DNA of 30,856 nt. It comes from Clostridium sp. CAG:221 (lineage in GTDB: Bacteria > Bacillota > Clostridia > Clostridiales > Clostridiaceae). A program made the translations under genes and the position numbers. The stretch spans positions 1 to 30,856 of the forward strand of contig FR883384.1 in NCBI GenBank assembly GCA_000435835.1, read 5' to 3'. Shown here piece after piece: positions 1-8,562 of the stretch. The stretch's first letter is position 1, and each line of letters starts with the position of its first letter. The notes beneath the pieces were generated by a model. The model was given only the letters and a program-made list of their open reading frames with translations, did no database searches and was not told the DNA's origin.

Positions 1-594
1 AGGGAAAATAGGCTTTCCCCTCAAAGTGTATTTTTATTAGGAAGTCAATTATATTTGTATAAGTTAAATAATAGTGATGAAGCTTTAGTGCATAATGTTC
101 TTGCAAGGAGAAGTGGGGCTGCAGCCAAGACAGCTGGTGGTATGCTAATTAATATATTAGAATTTGTTGTTAAGTGTCCATATGATTTATCTTTTGTTGA
201 TGCATGTAATAAGATAATGATAGATCAAGCTAAATTGTTTAGACATGGAGATTATCCTTATCAAAGAGTTGTAGATTTTATTCAAAAAAATGCTGGAATA
301 AAGACAGGAAACTTTACTGATTTATCATTTACTTATCAAGCAGCTAAAGTTGGAAGTGAAAATATGTTTAAAGCTAAAGTACAAAACTACAGTAATGGAG
401 TTTCAGGGATTTCTATATATTTAACTATTATGGACGCTTTAGGTACTGGTAATTTAGACTTTTTGTTTGAATATAATTTAGCGTTGGCAAGTGAAGAAAT
501 TGTAGATAAGCTTTATGATCAGATGATTAAGAGTATTGAGATAGGTATAGCCTCACCTAATAAGACCTTAAGAGAAATAATAAGTGAAATATAA
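1..594 (+). CDS. Free-standing NRPS-type condensation-domain protein (5' truncated)
   Basis: Only the C-terminal 197 residues lie in the window; the frame is open from base 1, so the gene begins upstream. The visible part aligns along its whole length with the C-terminal half of the next gene: both have a LARR-containing segment, a GGM-x-(I/V)-N block, an RHGD-(Y/F)-PYQ block (the counterpart of the H-Q-D-x-P-F region of condensation domains), KAKVQNY and YLTIMD. It is therefore a paralogue of a condensation-domain acyl/peptidyl transferase. The catalytic HHxxxDG region falls outside the window and cannot be assessed. No adenylation or carrier domain follows, so the protein ends with its condensation fold and must act in trans. 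The stop is 27 bases before the next start, and the two are very probably in one operon. Family assignment is good; substrate is unknown. Confidence 0.8.
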   Translation, partial: RENRLSPQSVFLLGSQLYLYKLNNSDEALVHNVLARRSGAAAKTAGGMLINILEFVVKCPYDLSFVDACNKIMIDQAKLFRHGDYPYQRVVDFIQKNAGIKTGNFTDLSFTYQAAKVGSENMFKAKVQNYSNGVSGISIYLTIMDALGTGNLDFLFEYNLALASEEIVDKLYDQMIKSIEIGIASPNKTLREIISEI

Positions 595-621
595 TTTTTA
601 GTATTAGAGGAGGATTTAATA

Positions 622-1953
622 TTGGTTGAAAGGAAGTATTATGATTTAACTCCATCACAAAAACTAATGTATTTTGCATTAAAATTCATACCTGAAAAAA
701 ACGTTGTTAATATTGGTACTGCAGTTTGGTTTCATGAGAATATTGATTGTGAATTATTAAAAGCTGCAGCTTATAAAGCTATATGGCGAATGGATGCCTT
801 AAGGCTTAGACTTAAAAAGGTTAAAGGCCAAATAAAACAATATGTTTCAGAAGAAGAACCTAAAGAAATAAAAATTGAAGACTACTCAAATTATTCAAAG
901 GATCATATAGATGAAATTTTAGAAAAATGGACAAGTACTCCGTTTAAATATAATGATAAAGAATTATATGATGTAAGTATTATTAAAGGACCGGAAAATG
1001 TAACTGGATTATATATAAAGGTAAATCATGTTGTTATGGATGCTTGGGGCTTAACTGTATATGCAAAAGATGTTATTAATATTTATTTAGCTATGAAAGA
1101 AGGAAAAGAACTACCGGAAGAACCAGCAAAATTTGTTCCATTGATTGAAAAAGATTTAGAGTATATGAATTCTAAAAGAATGCAAAAGGATTATGAGTTT
1201 ATAAAGGAAAAATGGAAAACACCAGCAGTTTTTGCATCAGTGGAACCTAAATATGTAGGTAAAAGATATAGGCCTAATAATTTAAGCTTTAAAGGCAAAC
1301 AGAAAGTAATGTCATTAGATAAGAGTATTGTAGCAAAAATAAATGAATATTGTAGAGAAAATAGAATATCTCAGCAAACATTATTTATTTTAGGAAGCCA
1401 GATATACTTTTATAAGCTAAATAATACTGATAAGTCAATGGTGAATTCTGTATTAGCAAGAAGATCCTCTATGGATAGGAAAAGAGCTGGAGGAATGATG
1501 GTAAATAACTTACAGTTAAAAGTAGAATGTCCATATGGATTATCCTTTAAAGAAGCATGTGAAAAGCTAACAAAAGAGCAGTTTGAATTATACAGGCATG
1601 GAGATTTTCCATATCAACTTGCACATGATTATGTATTAAAACAAGCAGGAATTAAATCAGGGCTTCTTACAGACTTTACGATAACTTACCAGCCAGCAAA
1701 GATATTTACAGACAATAGGATAAAAGCTAAAGTACAAAATTATTTTAATGGAAGTGCATCAATGAATTTATATCTAACAATAATGGATACTTTAGATTCA
1801 GGTGAATTAGATTTTATGTTCCAATATAAAGTTGCTGTAGTAAGTGATGAAATAGTTGATGAGCTATATAGAGTGATGATTAAAGCAGTAGAAATTGGAA
1901 TTGAATCTTCTAATAAGACTATTGGTGAAATAATTGATGAGATTTATGCATAG
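622..1953 (+). CDS. Free-standing NRPS-type condensation-domain protein
   Basis: 443 residues, the usual length of a single condensation domain, with no other domain attached. The catalytic motif region reads NHVVMDAW (residues 135-142). Relative to HHxxxDG, the second His (H136) and the Asp (D140) are kept, while the first His is Asn and the Gly is Ala. The C-terminal half has the GGMMVNNL and RHGDFPYQ blocks typical of the family's second lobe. Start is TTG at 622, chosen for AGAGGAGGA at 606-614, seven bases upstream. It follows a close paralogue (tandem duplication) and precedes an AMP ligase, carrier protein and PPTase. I infer it joins the carrier-bound acyl group to an amine or alcohol acceptor. 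Altered motif residues mean it could also be specialised or have reduced activity. Confidence 0.85.
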   Translation: MVERKYYDLTPSQKLMYFALKFIPEKNVVNIGTAVWFHENIDCELLKAAAYKAIWRMDALRLRLKKVKGQIKQYVSEEEPKEIKIEDYSNYSKDHIDEILEKWTSTPFKYNDKELYDVSIIKGPENVTGLYIKVNHVVMDAWGLTVYAKDVINIYLAMKEGKELPEEPAKFVPLIEKDLEYMNSKRMQKDYEFIKEKWKTPAVFASVEPKYVGKRYRPNNLSFKGKQKVMSLDKSIVAKINEYCRENRISQQTLFILGSQIYFYKLNNTDKSMVNSVLARRSSMDRKRAGGMMVNNLQLKVECPYGLSFKEACEKLTKEQFELYRHGDFPYQLAHDYVLKQAGIKSGLLTDFTITYQPAKIFTDNRIKAKVQNYFNGSASMNLYLTIMDTLDSGELDFMFQYKVAVVSDEIVDELYRVMIKAVEIGIESSNKTIGEIIDEIYA

Positions 1954-2014
1954 GTTTTATTAATGTAGAATTTAATAAGATATTATGTGGTTGGTATAAA
2001 GGGGGATAAATAAA

Positions 2015-3694
2015 GTGATAGAGGTCTTTGGAGAATGCCTAGAAACCATTAGGGATATTATTAATAATTCTAGTAATAAGTATAAAGATAAAATTGCTAT
2101 TAGAGAAAAGAAAAATAAGAAAATAGTAAGTTATACTTATGGACAGTTAAGAGATGATGTTTATGCTTTGGGGACAAAACTCATAGATATGGGGTTAAAA
2201 GATAAGCATATAGCTATTGTAGGTGAAAATAGCTATAACTGGATTGTTTCATATCTTGCAATTATAACAGGTGTTGGCGTAGCAGTTCCTCTTGATAAGG
2301 AGTTAGATTCAGAACAAATAAGTAAACTACTAGAAAAGGGTGATGCCTCAGCTGTATTATTTTCAAAGGGATTTTTATCTAGTATAGATGAAATCATTGA
2401 AAATAGTAAGTTAGAGTTTGCAGCATGCTTAAATGATACAGATAAGTATACAGATGTACAGACATTGATAAATGAAGGTAGACAATTAATAAATGAAGGT
2501 AGCACAGTATATGAAGACTCTATTGTAAATGTTAATGAGTTAAATGTTATTATGTTTACATCTGGAACAACTGGATTTAACAAAGGTGTAATGATAAGTC
2601 AGAATAATTTATTAGTCAATATTGAAGTGGCATGCAAAGCTTTTGGAATTTATCATAAAACTGTAGCAGTATTACCATTTCATCATATATATGAGAATGT
2701 TTGTGGCATGATAGCTCCAATAACAGTGGGAATGACTCTGTTTATTAATGATAGTTTAAAGTATTTATCTAAAGATTTAAAATTAGCACAGCCAGAATTG
2801 GAAATAATGGTACCGTTATTTTTAGAAACAATGGAAAAAAGCATACGAGCTCAGCTAAAAAGAATGAATCTTGAAAAGACTTTTGAAAATAGTATAAAGT
2901 TTAGTAACTTCTTATTGAAATTTGGTATAGATTTAAGAAGGCTATTATTTAGAAAAGTGCATGCTAACTTTGGTGGTAAATTAAAAGCAATTGTATGTGG
3001 AGGGGCAGCACTTAAGCCAGAACTTATAACTTTCTTTGGCGATATAGGAATAACTATTCACAATGGATATGGAATAACAGAATGTACTCCATTAATCAGT
3101 GTAAATTTAAATAAAAAAGGAGATCATTTTTCCGTAGGTAAAATATTCTCTAGTTGCCAAGTAAAAATTGATAATAAAAATGAAGAAGGTATTGGAGAAA
3201 TATTAGTTAAGGGTCCAAATGTAATGATGGGTTATTACAAAGATGATGAAAGTAATGAAAAATCATTTACTAATGGATGGTTTAGAACAGGTGATTATGG
3301 AAGCATAGACGCTGATAAAAATCTTGTTATTTGTGGAAGAAAGAAAAATTTAATTGTTTTAAGTAACGGTAAAAATGTACACCCTGAAGAGTTAGAAGGA
3401 TATATATATGAAATGATGCCGTATGTTAAAGAATCACTTGTTTATATAGATAAGAATAAAAAAGGCAGTGAAGTTATCAGCACATATGTATATTTAGATC
3501 AAGATTTTTCTTCAGGTAAAAGTTTAGAAGAGTTAGAGTCAATCTTAAAAGAAGACTTGAAAAAGGTAAATAAAAAATTGCCAAGCTTTAAAAAAATACA
3601 GCATATATATATAAAAGAAGAAGAGTTTGAAAAAAATAGTTCTAAAAAAATAATAAGACAAAAGTTCTTAGAGGAGGTAAGTCAAATTGGATAA
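2015..3694 (+). CDS. AMP-dependent acyl ligase (long-chain acyl-CoA synthetase-like)
   Basis: 559-residue member of the ANL superfamily, predicted to activate a carboxylic acid as acyl-AMP and load it on a thiol, here probably the adjacent carrier protein. Visible motifs: phosphate-binding loop TSGTTGFNKG at 182-191, NGYGITE at 350-356, GWFRTGD at 421-427, GRKKN at 441-445, and a C-terminal SKKIIR segment (543-548) that should hold the catalytic lysine. Overall it resembles FadD/Aas-type long-chain ligases more than amino-acid-specific NRPS adenylation domains, so a fatty or short acyl substrate is inferred. Start is GTG at 2015, with AAGGGGG at 1999-2005. The last eight bases overlap the carrier-protein gene. 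Bases 2468-2502 hold a 14-bp unit repeated with a 21-base period, giving a duplicated LINEG peptide. Confidence 0.87.
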   Translation: MIEVFGECLETIRDIINNSSNKYKDKIAIREKKNKKIVSYTYGQLRDDVYALGTKLIDMGLKDKHIAIVGENSYNWIVSYLAIITGVGVAVPLDKELDSEQISKLLEKGDASAVLFSKGFLSSIDEIIENSKLEFAACLNDTDKYTDVQTLINEGRQLINEGSTVYEDSIVNVNELNVIMFTSGTTGFNKGVMISQNNLLVNIEVACKAFGIYHKTVAVLPFHHIYENVCGMIAPITVGMTLFINDSLKYLSKDLKLAQPELEIMVPLFLETMEKSIRAQLKRMNLEKTFENSIKFSNFLLKFGIDLRRLLFRKVHANFGGKLKAIVCGGAALKPELITFFGDIGITIHNGYGITECTPLISVNLNKKGDHFSVGKIFSSCQVKIDNKNEEGIGEILVKGPNVMMGYYKDDESNEKSFTNGWFRTGDYGSIDADKNLVICGRKKNLIVLSNGKNVHPEELEGYIYEMMPYVKESLVYIDKNKKGSEVISTYVYLDQDFSSGKSLEELESILKEDLKKVNKKLPSFKKIQHIYIKEEEFEKNSSKKIIRQKFLEEVSQIG

Positions 3695-3911
3695 GAAAGT
3701 AATAGAAATAATGGCAAATTATTTAGGGTTAAAGGAAGAAGAAATAACATCAGATATGGATTTAATGGATGATTTAAACATAAACTCATATGACATAATG
3801 AGTATCGTAGGTAAATTTGAGGATGAGTTTGATATCGAAATTCCAGATGAAGATATAAGAAATTTTAGAACAGTTAAAGATGTATTAAGCTACATCAATG
3901 AACAAAATTGA
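3687..3911 (+). CDS. Acyl/peptidyl carrier protein (discrete)
   Basis: A 74-residue acidic protein of carrier-protein length. The phosphopantetheine attachment site is NINSYD (31-36), with S34 as acceptor; canonical carriers have DSL(D) here, so this is N-S-Y. The following helix and the EFDIEIPDEDI segment (47-57) are typical ACP recognition sequence. Start is TTG at 3687, nine bases after GAGGAGG (3671-3677), and inside the end of the ligase gene. Its own stop overlaps the next start. Position between ligase and PPTase marks it as the dedicated carrier of this pathway and not the housekeeping fatty-acid ACP. Confidence 0.9.
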   Translation: MDKKVIEIMANYLGLKEEEITSDMDLMDDLNINSYDIMSIVGKFEDEFDIEIPDEDIRNFRTVKDVLSYINEQN

Positions 3912-4471
3912 TTCAATGTTTTATAGCTAAATGTAATGATATAAAATTACAAAGATATTATAGTAAGGAATTATTAAGATATTCAATAAAAAGCGTCTTT
4001 AAAGTAGAAATAGAGGATGAAGCTGTAATGAGAAATCAATATGGCAAACCCTCTTTTAAAAACAATGAGCATATAAAATTTAATATAAGCCATTGTGATG
4101 GACTTATTGCTTGTGCTGTAGGTTTGGAAGAAATAGGAGTAGATGTTGAAAATATTAGAAGCTTTGATGACTATGTAGTAAGAAGAGTGTGTAATAAGAA
4201 GGAAATAAATTCAATATATAACTCTGATGATAGTGAAAAAACTTTTTTCACATATTGGACTATGAAAGAAAGTTTAGGCAAGGCTTTAGGAGTAGGATTA
4301 CACTATCCCATAAAGGAAAATGAGTTTATACAAAATGGTGATGAATATTTATGTAATTACAAAGGATTGAAAATTAAAAATTACCAAATAGATAATAAGT
4401 TTATTTTATCTATTTGTACAGATAAAAATGAAGAAATTATACTAAGGGGGGGTAATTTAGATGGAAGATAA
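3908..4471 (+). CDS. 4'-phosphopantetheinyl transferase, Sfp type
   Basis: 187-residue enzyme that moves phosphopantetheine from CoA to the carrier-protein serine. Visible signature elements: YGKP-SF at 45-50, NISH at 59-62, GVDVE at 77-81 (Mg-binding D79, E81) and WTMKESLGKALG at 117-128 (K120, E121). The length is slightly below Bacillus Sfp (about 220 residues), with a short C-terminal lobe. The start is TTG at 3908, overlapping the carrier-protein stop in a TTGA arrangement, and there is no good Shine-Dalgarno before it. Translation is probably coupled to the carrier protein. The gene overlaps the ABC ATPase gene by 11 bases. Its placement implies that it activates the neighbouring carrier protein. 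Confidence 0.92.
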   Translation: MIQCFIAKCNDIKLQRYYSKELLRYSIKSVFKVEIEDEAVMRNQYGKPSFKNNEHIKFNISHCDGLIACAVGLEEIGVDVENIRSFDDYVVRRVCNKKEINSIYNSDDSEKTFFTYWTMKESLGKALGVGLHYPIKENEFIQNGDEYLCNYKGLKIKNYQIDNKFILSICTDKNEEIILRGGNLDGR

Positions 4472-5168
4472 TTTTATAGAATTTAAGGATGTTTATAAAA
4501 GGTATCAAATGGGTGAAGTTACTATAGCTGCAGCCAATGGAGTTAACTTTCATGTTAAACCAGGAGAATTTGTAGTTATAGTAGGGCCTAGTGGTGCTGG
4601 AAAAAGTACAATTCTTAATATGTTAGGTGGTATTGACCAAAATGATGATGGGCAAATAATCATTGGTGGAAAAGATTTAAGTGCCATGAATAACAAAGAG
4701 CTTACTTTGTATAGACGTTATGATATAGGATTTGTATTTCAATTTTATAATCTAATACAAAACCTTACAGCTAAAGAAAATGTTGAAATAGCATCTCAAA
4801 TTTGTAAAGAACCAATGGATGCAGAAGAAGCATTAAGAAGTGTAGGCCTTGAAGATCGTATGGATAATTTCCCTTCTCAATTATCAGGAGGGGAGCAACA
4901 ACGTGTTGCCATTGCTCGTGCTTTAGCAAAAAGACCAAAACTTCTTCTATGTGATGAACCTACAGGAGCATTGGATTATCAGACAGGAAAGAACATCTTA
5001 AAGCTTTTACAGGAAACATGTAGAAAAGAAAATATGACTGTAGTACTAGTAACACATAATCAAGCTATTACGCCAATGGCTGATAGAGTTATAAGAGTTA
5101 AAAATAGTAAAGTAGAATCTATGGTTATTAATAAAAAATTAACCTCCATTGATGATATTGAATGGTAA
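4461..5168 (+). CDS. ABC transporter ATP-binding protein (MacB/LolD type)
   Basis: 235-residue nucleotide-binding subunit with an intact catalytic set: Walker A GPSGAGKST (42-50), Q-loop glutamine Q94, signature LSGGEQQ (141-147), Walker B LLLCDEP (161-167) and switch histidine H199. The sequence class is that of ATPases that pair with FtsX/MacB-fold permeases (type VII ABC systems), which use ATP for mechanical work or for extracting amphipathic molecules from the membrane. Start ATG at 4461 lies inside the PPTase gene, with AAGGGGGGG at 4444-4452. It lies 15 bases before the permease gene, so they form one transporter. Linked to a biosynthetic operon, it is likely the exporter or self-protection system for the product. 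Confidence 0.92.
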   Translation: MEDNFIEFKDVYKRYQMGEVTIAAANGVNFHVKPGEFVVIVGPSGAGKSTILNMLGGIDQNDDGQIIIGGKDLSAMNNKELTLYRRYDIGFVFQFYNLIQNLTAKENVEIASQICKEPMDAEEALRSVGLEDRMDNFPSQLSGGEQQRVAIARALAKRPKLLLCDEPTGALDYQTGKNILKLLQETCRKENMTVVLVTHNQAITPMADRVIRVKNSKVESMVINKKLTSIDDIEW

Positions 5169-5183
5169 TGGAGGCGTAGTTTT

Positions 5184-8100
5184 ATGACAAGTAGTTTAAA
5201 AAAGGTTTTTTTCAGACAAATAAAAGATACTAAAAGCAGATTTATTTCAATATTACTTATTGTAGCTTTAGGAGTAGGCTTTTTTGTCGGAGTTAAAGCT
5301 GCAAGTCCAAGTATGAAATATTCAGCTAATAAGTTTTTTCAATCAAATAATTTGATGGATTATAAGATTATGTCAGATTACGGTTTTCAAAATGATGATA
5401 TTAAAGCTTTAGAAGCGCTTACAGGTGTTTCACAAGTAATGCCATCATATTCAGCAGATTTATTAGTTAATAATGAAGGTTCAAATAATGTTGTTAGAGT
5501 ACAGGCTGTGCCGGAAGTCTCTGACGGTAAGCAACCTATTAATGAATTAAAGGTGGTAGAAGGAAGACTGCCACAAAAATCAGGCGAATGTGTAGTTGAA
5601 AGTAATTCAGATACATCAATTAAATATGAAATAGGAGATACCATAGAGCTTCTTTCTCCCAGTGATGATAAGAAAATAACTGATATAGTAAAGACTTCCT
5701 CATTTAAGATTGTAGGATTTGTTGAAAGCCCACAGTATATTGCCTTTGATAAGGGGATAACACAAGTTGGTGACGGATCAATTTTAAATTATATGATGAT
5801 TTCTGCCAAAGATTTTGCATATAGTAGATATACAGAAGTATTTTTATGTGTGGATAAACCTAAAAAATACCAATCAAGCTTTGAAGAGGATTATAAATCA
5901 TATATTGCAGACTATTCTTCAAAATTAGCAAGTCTTGGTGTAGAGAGAGTAGAAGTAAATAAAGAAGAAATAGTTACTAAGGCTAATGAAAAAATAGATT
6001 CAGCAAGAAAGGAAATTGATGCTCAAAAAGCAGATGCTCAAGCTGATTTAGATAATGGTAAGAAGCAAGTTGAAGAAGCAGAAGCTGCAATAGCTGAAAA
6101 GGAACAAGAAATTATTGATGGAGAAGCACAAATACAAGCAGCAGAACAACAGTTAGCAGATTCAGAAGCAAAAGTTGCTGATGGATGGAATCAACTAGCG
6201 GCTGGAGAAGCGCAGCTTAATGAAGGAATAAATGAATATAATGCTGGAGTAGAGCAATATAATGCAGCATATTCTGAATATATGGCACAAAGAGAAGTTG
6301 GAGAAGCGCAATTAAACCAAGCACAAGCTCAATTAGATACTTATGGACCATTGATTAATGGCTTACAAGAGATAATAGACAATGGAGGAGTTTTATCTTC
6401 AGTACTTCAATCTCAATTTGATTCTTATATAATTCAATATAATGATGCTGTTGCACAAGTTGAGGCAGGAAAACAGATGATAGCAGATGCTGACAATCAA
6501 ATTGCCGCTGCCAAAGCACAACTAGATTCATCAGCGGCACAAATTCAGGCAGGTCAAAATGAAATTAATACTCAAAAAGCTAACTTGACTGCAGCAGAAA
6601 AGCAAATTGCAGATGGTAAAGCTCAGTTAGAGCAATCTAAGGCACAAATTGCAGATGGAAAAGTTCAACTTGAAAATGGAAAGAAACAATTAGAAGAGTC
6701 AAAGGCTCAATTAGAAGAAGGCCAAAAAGAATTTGATACTCAATTTGCTTTAGCTGAAGAAGAATTGAATCAAAAATTAAAAGAGATAGAAAATCTCTCT
6801 AATGGTAAATGGTATATATTTACTAGGGATGATAATCCAGGATATACATCATTTGCAGAAGATGCTACTCGTATTGATGGTATAGCTAGTGTGTTCCCAT
6901 TATTCTTTTTCATAGTAGCAGCACTGGTATGTCTTACAACAATGACTAGAATGGTTGAGGAAGAAAGAACACAGATAGGTACATTTAAGGCATTGGGATA
7001 TGAAAATAAGACTATAGCAGCTAAGTACTTTTTCTATGCATTTTTAGCAGCAATAACAGGAAGCATTTTAGGTGTAGTAGTTGGACTATTAATTTTACCT
7101 AAGACAATATTCCATTCTTATGATGCAATGTATAAATTACCTATATTTGCAGTTAAAATAAGTATACCAGTTATTATTATAGCAATTGTATGTGCTTTGC
7201 TTTGCACTTGTACAGTTGCATATATAGTAGCTTATAGAGAGTTAAAATTAAATCCTGCAACTTTAATGAGACCTAAAGCGCCAAAACAAGGAAAGCGTAT
7301 ATTATTAGAAAAGATACCATTTATATGGAATAAAATGAATTTTTCATCAAAGGTAACTACAAGAAATTTATTTAGATATAAAGCTAGATTTATAATGACT
7401 GTTTTAGGTGTTGCAGGATGTACTGCACTAATACTTGCAGCATATGGTTTAAAAGATTCTATATCTGTAGTTGTTCCAAAACAATATGGTGAAATATTTA
7501 ATTATGACACTATGATGAATTTAAAGTATGAAGGTACATTAAATGAAAAGAAAAATCTTAAAGATGCCATTAATATAGATAAGCGCATTAAATCATCAAT
7601 GATGATTAAACAAACATTAATGAATGGATCAAAGGCAAATGAAGATAAAGAAGTACAAGTAAGATTATTTGTACCAGAATCATTGGATAAATTTAAGGAC
7701 TATGTGCATTTATTAGATAAGGATACTGAAGGCAATATTAAGCTTACAGATGATACTGTGGTAATAACAGAAAAGCTTGCAAAACTTTTAAATCTTTCTG
7801 TGGGAGACACTATTACTGTAGGAGATGATGCAGGAACAGCCGTTGATTTAAAAATATCTAGTATAGCAGAAAATTATGTATATAATTATGTATATATATC
7901 AGAAAAGATGTATGAAGAAAAATTTGGTGAGGAATTAAAGGTAAATACAGTTTTATTAAAGCTTACTGAAGATGGTAAAACCCATGAAGATGAAGTTGCT
8001 AAGGATTGGTTAAAGAAAAATGATATTTTAGTTGTTACTTCAACTTCATATGTAATTTCAAGTTTTGAAGATATAATATCAAGTTTAAATTCTGTAGTAG

Positions 8101-8486
8101 TATTGATGATAGTTTGTGCAGCAGCATTAGCATTTGTTGTTTTATATAATTTAACAAATATAAATGTAGCTGAAAGAATAAGAGAAATTGCTACAATAAA
8201 GGTATTAGGTTTTACTGAAAAAGAATCTGCTAACTATGTATATAGAGAAAATATAGTATTATCTATAATAGGTATTGCAGTAGGATTAGTGATGGGTATT
8301 TTCTTAAGTAACTATATAGTTTCTACCATTGAAATGGATATAGTTATGTTTGGAAGATCTATTCATGGTATAAGCTTTGTATATGCAGCAGCATTTACTT
8401 TAGTATTTACATTACTTGTTAATATATCTATGTATGGAAAACTTAATAATATAAGCATGGTTGAGTCTTTAAAATCAGTTGAATAA
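5184..8486 (+). CDS. FtsX/MacB-fold ABC permease with long extracellular coiled coil
   Basis: 1100-residue permease. By hydrophobicity it has a first membrane helix at about 20-40, a large extracytoplasmic region (41-565), three helices (about 567-589, 613-640, 653-683), a second repeat starting with a helix at 734-756, an extracytoplasmic domain (about 760-965) and three final helices (965-993, 1022-1047, 1062-1085). This is the duplicated FtsX layout with eight helices. Residues about 255-545 are a Gln/Ala/Glu/Lys-rich coiled coil, and 476-517 form six regular heptads. After the second and sixth helices are the cytoplasmic coupling segments (EERTQIGTFKALGY and ERIREIATIKVLGF). Start ATG at 5184 follows GGAGG at 5170-5174. 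It is the partner of the ATPase just upstream. Substrate is unknown; export of the operon's lipid-like product is inferred. Confidence 0.88.
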   Translation: MTSSLKKVFFRQIKDTKSRFISILLIVALGVGFFVGVKAASPSMKYSANKFFQSNNLMDYKIMSDYGFQNDDIKALEALTGVSQVMPSYSADLLVNNEGSNNVVRVQAVPEVSDGKQPINELKVVEGRLPQKSGECVVESNSDTSIKYEIGDTIELLSPSDDKKITDIVKTSSFKIVGFVESPQYIAFDKGITQVGDGSILNYMMISAKDFAYSRYTEVFLCVDKPKKYQSSFEEDYKSYIADYSSKLASLGVERVEVNKEEIVTKANEKIDSARKEIDAQKADAQADLDNGKKQVEEAEAAIAEKEQEIIDGEAQIQAAEQQLADSEAKVADGWNQLAAGEAQLNEGINEYNAGVEQYNAAYSEYMAQREVGEAQLNQAQAQLDTYGPLINGLQEIIDNGGVLSSVLQSQFDSYIIQYNDAVAQVEAGKQMIADADNQIAAAKAQLDSSAAQIQAGQNEINTQKANLTAAEKQIADGKAQLEQSKAQIADGKVQLENGKKQLEESKAQLEEGQKEFDTQFALAEEELNQKLKEIENLSNGKWYIFTRDDNPGYTSFAEDATRIDGIASVFPLFFFIVAALVCLTTMTRMVEEERTQIGTFKALGYENKTIAAKYFFYAFLAAITGSILGVVVGLLILPKTIFHSYDAMYKLPIFAVKISIPVIIIAIVCALLCTCTVAYIVAYRELKLNPATLMRPKAPKQGKRILLEKIPFIWNKMNFSSKVTTRNLFRYKARFIMTVLGVAGCTALILAAYGLKDSISVVVPKQYGEIFNYDTMMNLKYEGTLNEKKNLKDAINIDKRIKSSMMIKQTLMNGSKANEDKEVQVRLFVPESLDKFKDYVHLLDKDTEGNIKLTDDTVVITEKLAKLLNLSVGDTITVGDDAGTAVDLKISSIAENYVYNYVYISEKMYEEKFGEELKVNTVLLKLTEDGKTHEDEVAKDWLKKNDILVVTSTSYVISSFEDIISSLNSVVVLMIVCAAALAFVVLYNLTNINVAERIREIATIKVLGFTEKESANYVYRENIVLSIIGIAVGLVMGIFLSNYIVSTIEMDIVMFGRSIHGISFVYAAAFTLVFTLLVNISMYGKLNNISMVESLKSVE

Positions 8487-8496
8487 TTTAAGAAAG

Positions 8497-8520
8497 CGGG
8501 GCAATTTAGCTCCGTTTTTT
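8497..8520 (+). terminator. Rho-independent terminator of the biosynthetic operon
   Basis: Stem CGGGGC / GCTCCG (six pairs including one G-U), loop AATTTA, then six T. It lies 10 bases after the permease stop and separates the operon from the ArsC-like gene. Confidence 0.8.
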
Positions 8521-8562
8521 ATTTTATGATATAATTTAAAAAAACAATTTATGAGGTGAAGT

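Noticed and set aside
2468..2502. 14-bp unit repeated with a 21-base period in the ligase gene
   Set aside because: It keeps frame and only duplicates a seven-residue surface segment; an ordinary small in-gene duplication.
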